From Ktedonobacterales bacterium (lineage in GTDB: Bacteria > Chloroflexota > Ktedonobacteria > Ktedonobacterales > JADMIN01), in the NCBI GenBank assembly GCA_025935195.1, contig JAICVS010000003.1:1-64000 (forward strand): a stretch of 64,000 nt of DNA, in the 5' to 3' direction. Positions within the stretch are counted from its first letter, which is position 1; each line of letters begins with the position of its first letter. Of the stretch, positions 24,361 to 32,088 are shown in pieces. Below the pieces are notes generated by a model. The model saw only the letters and a list, made by a program, of their open reading frames with translations, did no database searches and was not told the DNA's origin. The translations under genes were made by a program, and so were the position numbers.

Positions 24361-25671
24361 CTAGCGCGCGGGCTTGACCGCCGGCTGAACAGGTTCCCGC
24401 TCAGCCACGGTCGCGGCGCGTGTGGGCAGGCGCAGGCGGGAGAGGCCGTAGGCGGCGGCGAGGCCGATGAGGAGGATCGGCGCCCATAGCAGGGCGGGCT
24501 GGCGGCTGGCCGTTGCGAGGTCGAAGAGCAAGCCGCCGAGGAATTGGCCGAGGCCCGCGCCGATGGCGACGGCCAGCGCGCCGAAGCCGAAGTAGGCGCC
24601 GAGCATGTGCGCCGGGGCGAGGTCGGCGGTGACGGCGTTGACCGTCGGCCAGACGAGCATGCGCGCGAGGGCGAAGACGGCGATGCCAAGCACGAAGACC
24701 GTGACGCTGGGTGTGACGAAGACCAGCGCCATGCCGGCGCCACTGAGCGCGACACTGGCCGCCAGCACCACGCGCGGCGTGTAGCGCTCGCCTACATAGC
24801 GGGCGAGCGGGTATTGAATGAGGATCGCCGGCGCGGCGTTGATGGCGAAGGCGAGGCCGGCGAGTGTGGCGCCGAAGGATGGGCCGCCGATGCGCAGCGC
24901 GGCCAGCGGCACAGCGATGTTGAGCTGCGCCCAGAGGAACCAGAAGCCCGCCAGCAGCAGCGTGAGCAGCACGAAGGCGCGGTCGCGCCGCAATGTATGG
25001 AGCGTTGCCATCACACTGCTCACATTGCTCGCGCCGGCTGGATCGGTCGCGCGCTCGCGATCCGAAGCGGCGACGCCACCCTTGAGCAGGGTGTCGGGGA
25101 GGAACGCGAAGGAGAGCGCGCCGACGAGCACAAAGCAGCCGGCGGCAGCCAGGCTAACGACGACGAAGTTGATGCCGAGCAGCGCGACACCTAGCAGTGG
25201 GCCGATGGTCTGGCCGGCGTTGCCCATGGTGGCGGAGGCGGCGAACATGCGCTGGCGGCGCTCCGGCGCGACGAGATCGGCCAGCGCGGCGGTGCCGGAG
25301 GCATCGAAGAACGCGCCGCCGACGCCGGAGACAATCGCCCACAGGATCAGCATGGGTAGGGTGGTCGAGACACCGATGCCGACGAAGCCGGCAGCGCGGA
25401 CAAAGCAGCCAATGACGATGGCGGTGCGCGCGCCGAAGCGGTCCGCGAAGACGCCGCCCGCGAGGTCGAGGCCCTGCTGAGCGAGCTGGCGCAGGGCGAG
25501 CACCAGGCCAATGGCGGCGGCCGTAAAGCCCAGGCCGTGAGAGAAGTGGATGGCGATCAGCGGCACGAACATCGAGAAGCCGAAGTTCATCAGGCAGGTG
25601 TTGGTCAGCAGCGTCACGACACCAACCTGGGATGTGGTCGCGGTATGCGTCAGCTTCGAGGTGATCTGCAT
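24361..25671 (-). CDS. Major facilitator superfamily exporter (DHA1/MdtH-like)
   Basis: 436 residues with twelve predicted membrane helices. The loop between helices 2 and 3 reads LAGGVFADRFGARTAIVIG, the A-motif of proton-coupled drug antiporters, and AIVSGVGGAFFDASGTAALADLVAPERR is typical of the MdtH group. It probably exports a small hydrophobic compound using the proton gradient; substrate unknown. I start at the ATG at 25669-25671, where the hydrophilic start and first helix match the family; the longer frame upstream contains the promoter. It is convergent with the DksA-like gene, 20 bases apart. Confidence 0.82.
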   Translation of the reverse strand: MQITSKLTHTATTSQVGVVTLLTNTCLMNFGFSMFVPLIAIHFSHGLGFTAAAIGLVLALRQLAQQGLDLAGGVFADRFGARTAIVIGCFVRAAGFVGIGVSTTLPMLILWAIVSGVGGAFFDASGTAALADLVAPERRQRMFAASATMGNAGQTIGPLLGVALLGINFVVVSLAAAGCFVLVGALSFAFLPDTLLKGGVAASDRERATDPAGASNVSSVMATLHTLRRDRAFVLLTLLLAGFWFLWAQLNIAVPLAALRIGGPSFGATLAGLAFAINAAPAILIQYPLARYVGERYTPRVVLAASVALSGAGMALVFVTPSVTVFVLGIAVFALARMLVWPTVNAVTADLAPAHMLGAYFGFGALAVAIGAGLGQFLGGLLFDLATASRQPALLWAPILLIGLAAAYGLSRLRLPTRAATVAEREPVQPAVKPAR

Positions 25672-25737
25672 GGAGAACGGTACCAGTGGGTTGTAACGGG
25701 ACGGACAAGCGGGCGCTTGAATGCGCGCGTAAACAAG

Positions 25738-25746
25738 ATTATAACA
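25738..25746 (-). promoter_or_regulatory. Extended -10 promoter of the MFS gene
   Basis: TGTTATAAT on the minus strand is a perfect extended -10 element; no good -35 is needed or seen. The leader is about 60 bases. The remainder of 25672-26064 shows no gene. Confidence 0.6.
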
Positions 25747-26064
25747 GCGCATGGAAGGCGGGCATGACCCGCTGAGGCAGAGACGCTGACCACGGTGCGG
25801 GCGATCATGTTGACGAGTTCTTAAGTGGGCAGCTTCATTGCGCTGAAGGAGCGGCAGCCCAGCGAGCGTGCTACGCTCTAGGTATCGGCCACCATGCGAG
25901 GCAGGACGCGGGCAGTTGAGATAGCCCATTCGGCACGGGCGCGCAGTACCCATGCGTTGTACCGCTTTAGAATGGATACGCGCGCATTGCCGGCGGCGAC
26001 GCGCGATTGCTTTGCCGCGCCCCGAGGCCAGCGCCGTCGGTCAGTGGTGGATTGAGAGGCGGGA

Positions 26065-27249
26065 ATGCTGGAGACGCCGACTATCGCGACACCAGCGCCG
26101 TCCGATGCAACACATCGTGCCGCGCGCTGGCGCATCGGACGGATGCGCGAGTGGTCGCGCCCGCGGCTGGCATCTACGCTGGTGGCGGTGCTGCTGCTCG
26201 CCCTGCCGAACCTGCTAGTGCAGATGCATCGGGCGTATTTCGATGGACTGAGCGACAATTCATGGGCCATGCAGCGTGTCGCGGCGTGCGAGAGCCTGGG
26301 CCGTCCGGCCGACGTGCTCTATCTCGGCTCGTCGCGCACGGCCTTCGGGGCGGCGCCGGCAACGGGAGACGCGATCCTGCGCGAACAGTTCGGCGTTCAC
26401 ACGCTCGGATGCAACGCCGGCATCTTCGGTTCCACCATCGAGGACGACTATTATGCGCTGAAGCGGCTGATCAGCGATGGGTACGTGCCGAAGCTGGTCG
26501 TGGAGACCTTGTGGGAATGGAACCTGAACATCAACGCGCCAGTGCGCGCTGACGCGGACTCCGGCAATCTCGTGGAGGCCGAGCGCCTCGCCACGCTCGG
26601 TGATACGGCGGCGCTGCGCGATCACTTCGGCGCCGGCCCGCGCGGCCTTGCCGGCACGGCACAATTCGCCGCCAAACGCCTGATCCCGCTGTACGGCGAC
26701 GCGATCGGCGTCTATCGGACGGTCTGCGGCAGCTCGCGGATTGGCCCCTGTGCTGATGGAATACCGCTCGGCGTGAGTGCGGGCGAGCAGCAGTTGTACG
26801 AAAACGCCGATCGGCAAGGCTGGGTATCGGGCGGGAGCGGTTCATTGGCGGGATTGTCGCCCGCCGCACAGAAGAGGGTCGGAGATCGCGTCACGCAGCT
26901 CGAGCTGCCGGACTATCACCAGTTCGTGATCGGCGGCAAGGAGCCGGCCTATCTGGCGAACCTGATCGCGCTGGCCCAGGCGCATCATGCGCGTGTCGTT
27001 CTCGTCGCGCCGCCGCTGCATCCCATCTTCCGCACCAACGCCTTCGATGCACCGGACGTGCTGCCGCATATCAGCGCGTACTGGGCAACATTCGCCCGGC
27101 AGCACGGCGCGCGCTACGTTGACCTGTATGCGTCAGCGGACTTCACAGACGGGGATTTCCGCGATCCGTCGCATCTGAACGCCGCCGGGGCAGAGCGTCT
27201 CACCAGTTGGTTGGCCCTGCACGTACTCGGCCCAATGCTCGCAGCGTGA
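26065..27249 (+). CDS. SGNH-fold membrane-anchored protein, DltD/AlgX-like
   Basis: 394 residues. One N-terminal membrane helix (LASTLVAVLLLALPNLLV) is followed by an extracytoplasmic domain with the SGNH pattern: ADVLYLGSSRTAFG (nucleophile serine in GSS) near residue 95 and DPSHLNAAGAERL (Asp-x-x-His) near the end. Such proteins work with an MBOAT acyltransferase to move acyl groups onto cell-surface glycans. The MBOAT gene follows 91 bases downstream on the same strand, supporting that pairing. The substrate is not known. No strong ribosome-binding site is visible (GAGGCGGGA). Confidence 0.7.
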   Translation: MLETPTIATPAPSDATHRAARWRIGRMREWSRPRLASTLVAVLLLALPNLLVQMHRAYFDGLSDNSWAMQRVAACESLGRPADVLYLGSSRTAFGAAPATGDAILREQFGVHTLGCNAGIFGSTIEDDYYALKRLISDGYVPKLVVETLWEWNLNINAPVRADADSGNLVEAERLATLGDTAALRDHFGAGPRGLAGTAQFAAKRLIPLYGDAIGVYRTVCGSSRIGPCADGIPLGVSAGEQQLYENADRQGWVSGGSGSLAGLSPAAQKRVGDRVTQLELPDYHQFVIGGKEPAYLANLIALAQAHHARVVLVAPPLHPIFRTNAFDAPDVLPHISAYWATFARQHGARYVDLYASADFTDGDFRDPSHLNAAGAERLTSWLALHVLGPMLAA

Positions 27250-27340
27250 CCAGCAGGCGCGGCTGATCCGGAATCGCCGGCAACACTCTAAACGGTTGAT
27301 GGGAACGACGCGAGCGCACGGCAGAGGCAGGGGATAGCGG

Positions 27341-28831
27341 ATGCTCTTCAATACTCTCACCTACGGCGGGTTCTTTCTGGCGGTCTTCGTCGTCCACTGG
27401 CTGCTGCCACAGCGTGCGCGGCGGCCGTTCCTGCTGATTGCCAGCTACTACTTCTACGCCTCGGCAATCCCCCAATACCTGCTGCTCATTCTCACGCTGA
27501 CGGCCGCGAACTACGGCTTCGGCCTCTGGCTCGGCCGCGCCGTAGGACGGACGAAGCGGGTTGCGCTCTGGGTCGGGATCGGGGGCAATCTCGCCTGCCT
27601 CGGCTTCTTCAAGTATAGCGGCCTGCTGGCATCGAGCGCGGTGAGCATCGCGCGCCACCTGCCGGGCATCCTACAACCAGTGCAGGATCCGATCGTCGTC
27701 AATGTGGTGCTGCCGCTCGGCATCTCGTTCTTCACCTTCGAGTTCATCCACTATCTGGCGGAGGTCTACAAGGGCCTGCGCCCGATGAAGCACCCGATTG
27801 ACTTCGCGTTGTTCGCGGCCTTCTTTCCCACGCAGATCGCCGGGCCTATCAAGCGGTTTCCCGATTTTGCCAAGCAGCTCCTGCACCCTCAGCGGTTCCG
27901 TGAGGTGGATTTCGACGCGGGCATCGGCCTTATTCTGCGCGGCCTGCTGAAGAAGGTCTTGCTTGCGGATGTGCTCTCGCCGCTGGTGGCGGTGGCATTC
28001 GCGCAGCCCGGCGCGCTGGGGCCGGCCGCCGCCTGGTTCGCGGTCTTCGCGTTCGCGGCGCAAATCTACGGCGATTTCTCCGGCTATACCGACATCGGAC
28101 GCGGGAGCGCGCTGCTGCTGGGCTACTGGGTGCCAGAGAATTTCAGCCGCCCGTACCAGTCCGCCACGCCCGCGGAGTTCTGGCATCGCTGGCATATGTC
28201 GCTCTCCACCTGGTTGCGCGACTACCTCTACATTCCGCTCGGCGGCTCGCGGGTGGCGCGCTGGCGGGTGTACGTGAATCTGATGATCACGATGGCGCTG
28301 GGCGGGCTGTGGCATGGGGCATCGTGGCACTTCATGGTCTGGGGCGTCTATCAGGGCGTATTGCTGTGCGGCCATCGCCTCTGGTCGCGCACCGTTGGGC
28401 GTGTTCCGCTGTACGCTGGCGCGATGGCAACGGTCGCCGGCCAGTTCGTGAGCCGGGCGGCGACGCTCGTGCTGGTCTGCGCAGGCTGGGTGATCTTCCG
28501 CGCGCCGTCGGTCGGGGCATCGCTGCGCATGTTCCGTAGCATGGTGGCGATCCATCGGCCGGCCTGGGCCGGTCTGCACCCGGCCGCGCTCTCCACGCCG
28601 ATGCTGCTGATGCTGGGTGTGACCGTGGTGGTGGTCGGCGGCTGGGTCTACGCGATCGCCAGGCCGCTCATGGGCGGAGTGTGGGAGCGCGCCGCCGTGC
28701 GTGTGCGCTCCGAGTGGTGGCCCGCCGCGCACGTCTTCTTCGTGCGGCCCGCCTTCTTTGCGGCGGCGGTGTTGCTGCTGACACTGTGGCCCCCGCACAG
28801 CAGCCCGCGCTTTATCTACTTCCAGTTCTGA
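27341..28831 (+). CDS. MBOAT family O-acyltransferase (AlgI/DltB-like)
   Basis: 496 residues and about eleven membrane helices. It begins MLFNTLTYGGFFLAVF, as most AlgI-like proteins do, and carries FFPTQIAGPIKRFPDF, FSGYTDIGRGSALLLGY, FWHRWHMSLSTWLRDYLYIPLGG and the active-site histidine in GLWHGASWHFMVWG. These enzymes carry acetyl or other acyl groups across the membrane to glycans or teichoic-type polymers. The SGNH protein directly upstream is its likely partner. It converges with the DUF4012 gene, 44 bases apart. Confidence 0.9.
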   Translation: MLFNTLTYGGFFLAVFVVHWLLPQRARRPFLLIASYYFYASAIPQYLLLILTLTAANYGFGLWLGRAVGRTKRVALWVGIGGNLACLGFFKYSGLLASSAVSIARHLPGILQPVQDPIVVNVVLPLGISFFTFEFIHYLAEVYKGLRPMKHPIDFALFAAFFPTQIAGPIKRFPDFAKQLLHPQRFREVDFDAGIGLILRGLLKKVLLADVLSPLVAVAFAQPGALGPAAAWFAVFAFAAQIYGDFSGYTDIGRGSALLLGYWVPENFSRPYQSATPAEFWHRWHMSLSTWLRDYLYIPLGGSRVARWRVYVNLMITMALGGLWHGASWHFMVWGVYQGVLLCGHRLWSRTVGRVPLYAGAMATVAGQFVSRAATLVLVCAGWVIFRAPSVGASLRMFRSMVAIHRPAWAGLHPAALSTPMLLMLGVTVVVVGGWVYAIARPLMGGVWERAAVRVRSEWWPAAHVFFVRPAFFAAAVLLLTLWPPHSSPRFIYFQF

Positions 28832-28875
28832 GCGCGGCTCTGTTTCCCGCTCCTGATCCTGATCTCGGCCCGGCG

Positions 28876-31083
28876 CTATGGGCAGAGACGCGCCGCGCCC
28901 GCGCTCTGCCACATGACGGCGAGGGTCGTGTCGCCCTTCAAGCCAGGAACAGTGTAGGTGGGCATTCCACCGGCCAGGACGAGCGGCGAGCCGGTGGGGA
29001 ACGGGCAGGCAGGCGCGGGCGTGTGGATGGCGACGGTGAGCGCGTAGGTGGAGCCCGCCTGACGTGTCAGCAGCAGACTGTAGGCGCTCGTGGGAGTCGC
29101 TGGGGCGGGGACGGCCCAGGTGAGGGTGACGGTGTGGCTGAAGTGGGGAGCCAGGCCGATGCCGCCGCCGAAGACGTCACGCGCGCCGGCGTGGCGCACG
29201 CGGTCCAGCGAGAGCAGCCCGGACCACTGGAGGAGCTGCGCGCCGGCGGGAACGTAAACCTGGATCTCGTCGTAGAAGCCCGTCACACCCTGTGGATCGT
29301 AGGGGTCGTCGTGCGGGTCGTAGGCGTAGTGGATGGTGAGCGTGTGTGTCACACTGCCGTCCGCGCCCACGGTCACATCGTCGCTGGCGGTCTCCGTCGT
29401 GTATTGCGATGCCTTGTTGATGCCGACGTTGTCGTCCACCAGCGTGAGCGTGTCGCCGGCGACGGGCGGCAGCGCGTTGGTGAAGTGCGCGCGGTCCAGC
29501 AGCGCGTAGACACCGGGATCGTTGACGTAGACCTGGAGGTCTTTCGCCGTCAGCGCGTCGCGCACGATGGTGAGCGCGCCGTGAAGCTGGGCCGGCGGCA
29601 GCGCGCGCAGGCGGGCGAAGACGGTCTCACCGAGCACGGAGGTGAAACGCTTGCGCTCGGATGTGTTCGTGCCGGCGGGGAGCGTGCCGGTGATCTCGGG
29701 ATGCGCCTGATAGAAGTGGATCTTCGCCTCGAGGTTCTCGCTGGTGACGGTCTCGTTGTAGCCCGGCAGGTCGATCGGCCCGGTGAGCGTCAGCAGTCCG
29801 GAGATGAAGCGCGGAGTGATGGCGATCACACCGTCCACGGTGTCGCCGCCGCTTTCCTGTTCGTAGATGCGCTCGGCTAGCTGGGCGTTGGTGGGAAAGT
29901 CAGGCGAGAGGTTGCTGTCGCGCAGGCCCATCGCCGGCGCCAACTGGAACCAGGAGTATTCAGGCGGGAAGGGCAGCACACGCCGCGCCGCGTTGTCCAG
30001 CAGGTAGGTGTCGCGCACGGCGGCGCTCTCGACTCTGCCACCGGCGACGGTGACGATGCCGTAGTTGCCAATGAAGCCGCCACCCGCGCGCAGCTCCGCC
30101 GAGTCCAGCAGCTCCAACAGATACGAGGTCGGCTGCCGCACGCCGAGCAGCGCTGGCGCGGCCTGGAGCAGGGTGTCCGCGTCGGCGAACGTCTGAGGCA
30201 GCGCCGGGGTGACGCGGTCGAAGGCGGTGAGCAGCGAGGTGACGGAAGCGCCGAGGCTATTGGGGTCGCGGATGGAGCGGCGCAGCGCCTCAGCCCGCGT
30301 GATATGGGCGCGCGCATCGCTGAGGACGGCGCGCGCCTGGGTGAGCTGATCCAGCGTGAGCGCCGGCGCGGCTGGTTGGGCGGCGGTCGGTGCGGTGGGT
30401 GATGCGGTCGCGGCTGGTGTGGCGGCGGAGCCGCCAGCGGCGGCGGCGGAGGGCGAGACGGCGGCGAGAATCGGGATGGCGGCGTCGAGCGCCTCGCGGC
30501 CCGCGCTGGCAAGCTCATGCCCCATGCGCAGCAGCGTGAGGCCGTCGGATGCGCGGCCCTGGATGCCAAGAAGCTGTGTGGCGGGGCCGAGCGCGGCGGC
30601 CTCTGTCTGGGCATCCGTCAGGTCATGATCGGTCGCGGCGACATCCGCGCGCAGTTCGAGCAGCAGAGTATGATCGAAGGGCGACGCGCTGAGCTGCTTG
30701 GCGACGCTTTGCGCATGGTGGACGTGATCCTGCGCGGATCGCAGTGTCATGGCGAGCCGCGCCGCGCGCACGCCGAGCAGGATGCCGCCGCCAGCGCCGG
30801 TCGCCACCAGCAGCACGGTGACGCACAGCACGACGAGGAAGATCGTCCGCGCCCGGCCCCGGCGCTGGAGCAGCAGGCGCGTGGCATGACGGCGGCGCAC
30901 ACGCCGGAGCGCGCCGGAGTGTCGCGGCAGGGAGACGCGCGGGAGCCGGGCGGTGGGCAGATCGGCGATGGATTCCGGCTCTTCGTTGCCAACCGCTGGC
31001 ATACTAGCATCACGCGGACGCGGATGCGAACGCACCGCCGATCCAGGGCGATCAGCCGAGCCGAAACGATCCGGGGAACCCAT
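28876..31083 (-). CDS. DUF4012 family membrane-anchored extracytoplasmic protein
   Basis: 735 residues. A basic cytoplasmic N-terminus, one membrane helix (TIFLVVLCVTVLLVATGAGGGILLG), a helical stalk and an Ala/Thr/Pro linker, then the DUF4012 domain with YLLELLDSAELRAGGGFIGNYGIVTVAGG and later WFQLAPAMGLRDSNLSPDFPTNAQLAERIYEQESGG. The C-terminus has a beta-sandwich-like region. DUF4012 proteins are common in actinobacteria and Chloroflexota, where they are often near polysaccharide genes; their function is unknown. I start at the ATG at 31081-31083 since AGAGGA lies seven bases before; an ATG 12 codons earlier lacks one. Confidence 0.85.
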   Translation of the reverse strand: MGSPDRFGSADRPGSAVRSHPRPRDASMPAVGNEEPESIADLPTARLPRVSLPRHSGALRRVRRRHATRLLLQRRGRARTIFLVVLCVTVLLVATGAGGGILLGVRAARLAMTLRSAQDHVHHAQSVAKQLSASPFDHTLLLELRADVAATDHDLTDAQTEAAALGPATQLLGIQGRASDGLTLLRMGHELASAGREALDAAIPILAAVSPSAAAAGGSAATPAATASPTAPTAAQPAAPALTLDQLTQARAVLSDARAHITRAEALRRSIRDPNSLGASVTSLLTAFDRVTPALPQTFADADTLLQAAPALLGVRQPTSYLLELLDSAELRAGGGFIGNYGIVTVAGGRVESAAVRDTYLLDNAARRVLPFPPEYSWFQLAPAMGLRDSNLSPDFPTNAQLAERIYEQESGGDTVDGVIAITPRFISGLLTLTGPIDLPGYNETVTSENLEAKIHFYQAHPEITGTLPAGTNTSERKRFTSVLGETVFARLRALPPAQLHGALTIVRDALTAKDLQVYVNDPGVYALLDRAHFTNALPPVAGDTLTLVDDNVGINKASQYTTETASDDVTVGADGSVTHTLTIHYAYDPHDDPYDPQGVTGFYDEIQVYVPAGAQLLQWSGLLSLDRVRHAGARDVFGGGIGLAPHFSHTVTLTWAVPAPATPTSAYSLLLTRQAGSTYALTVAIHTPAPACPFPTGSPLVLAGGMPTYTVPGLKGDTTLAVMWQSAGAARLCP

Positions 31084-31346
31084 CACATGTCCTCTGCTCT
31101 CCACCGCCAGCCACATCACCCGCGCCCGACGCGCCCACTACCACACGCCGCGCGCCCCGCTCGCTCAGACTATAGCAAGACAAGCTGAGAATGCGCCAAG
31201 AAAGCGGCTGGATGACATACCTTCGCTCACTCGGTCGTGTACGGCGAGTGCACCGCCCTCAGGCAAGACGTATGGCCGGTGTGGCACATTACAACTGTGG
31301 CGCGCTGGCGGCGAGATCATGCCAAGGAATGAAGGGAGATGTACCC

Positions 31347-32006
31347 ATGCACGATTGGGATGTGTCGGTGGAGGAGGCGGTTGCCATCCAGCGGCGCCTG
31401 CGCGCGCTTGTGCGGGTGGAGGCGGATGTCGCGCTGGACCAGGTGCGCATCGTGGCGGGGGTGGATGCCTCCTACAAGGATGTGGCGCGGGCGGCGGTGG
31501 TGGCGCTCGCTTTCCCGGCGCTGGAGGTGGTGGAGACGGCGGTGGCGGTGCGTGCGATCCCGTTCCCGTACGTGCCGGGGCTGCTCTCGTTCCGTGAGGC
31601 GCCAGCCGTGCTCGACGCGCTGGCGAAGCTGCGTGCGCGGCCGGATGTGCTGATCTTCGATGGGCAGGGGCTCGCGCACCCACGCCGGCTGGGCCTGGCC
31701 TCACACCTGGGTGTGTACCTCGATATGCCGAGCGTCGGCTGCGCCAAGTCGCGCCTGGTCGGGCGCTATGAGGAACCAGGGCCGCAGATAGGCGACCGCG
31801 CGCCGCTGGTTGACCGGGGCGAGGTGGTGGGGGTGGCGCTGCGCACAAAGCCGCGCACGAATCCACTGTTCGTCTCAGTCGGTCATAAGGTTGACTTGGA
31901 GACGGCGGTGGCGCTGGTGCTGGCATGCCTGCGCGGCTATCGCCTGCCGGAGCCGACGCGGCTGGCGGACCGGCTTGCCGGCGAGCGCGCGCTGTCGGCT
32001 GAGTAG
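31347..32006 (+). CDS. nfi: Endonuclease V (deoxyinosine 3' endonuclease)
   Basis: 219 residues, standard length. It nicks DNA one base 3' to deoxyinosine, repairing deaminated adenine. All family blocks are present: IVAGVDASYKD (first catalytic Asp), FPYVPGLLSFREAP (with the wedge PYVPG), LIFDGQGLAHPRRLGLASHLG (second catalytic Asp and His), PSVGCAKSRL, and GHKVDLETA near the end. The ATG at 31347 stands eight bases after AAGGGAG; an earlier in-frame ATG at 31329 precedes that site. Monocistronic, ending in a strong hairpin. Confidence 0.95.
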   Translation: MHDWDVSVEEAVAIQRRLRALVRVEADVALDQVRIVAGVDASYKDVARAAVVALAFPALEVVETAVAVRAIPFPYVPGLLSFREAPAVLDALAKLRARPDVLIFDGQGLAHPRRLGLASHLGVYLDMPSVGCAKSRLVGRYEEPGPQIGDRAPLVDRGEVVGVALRTKPRTNPLFVSVGHKVDLETAVALVLACLRGYRLPEPTRLADRLAGERALSAE

Positions 32007-32008
32007 CC

Positions 32009-32068
32009 AGGAGTCGTCACCCCCGGCCCCTCTCCTTGCGAGGAGCGGGGGAGGCAGAGGGGCCGGGC
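32009..32068. terminator. GAGTCGTCACCCC-family hairpin between convergent genes
   Basis: GAGTCGTCACCCCCGG opens the element. Arms CCCGGCCCCTCT (32020-32031) and AGAGGGGCCGGG (32054-32065) are perfectly complementary over 12 bases. It lies between nfi and the CopC-CopD gene and can act on both strands. Confidence 0.7.
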
Positions 32069-32088
32069 GAGTGATGGTGACTTGGCGC

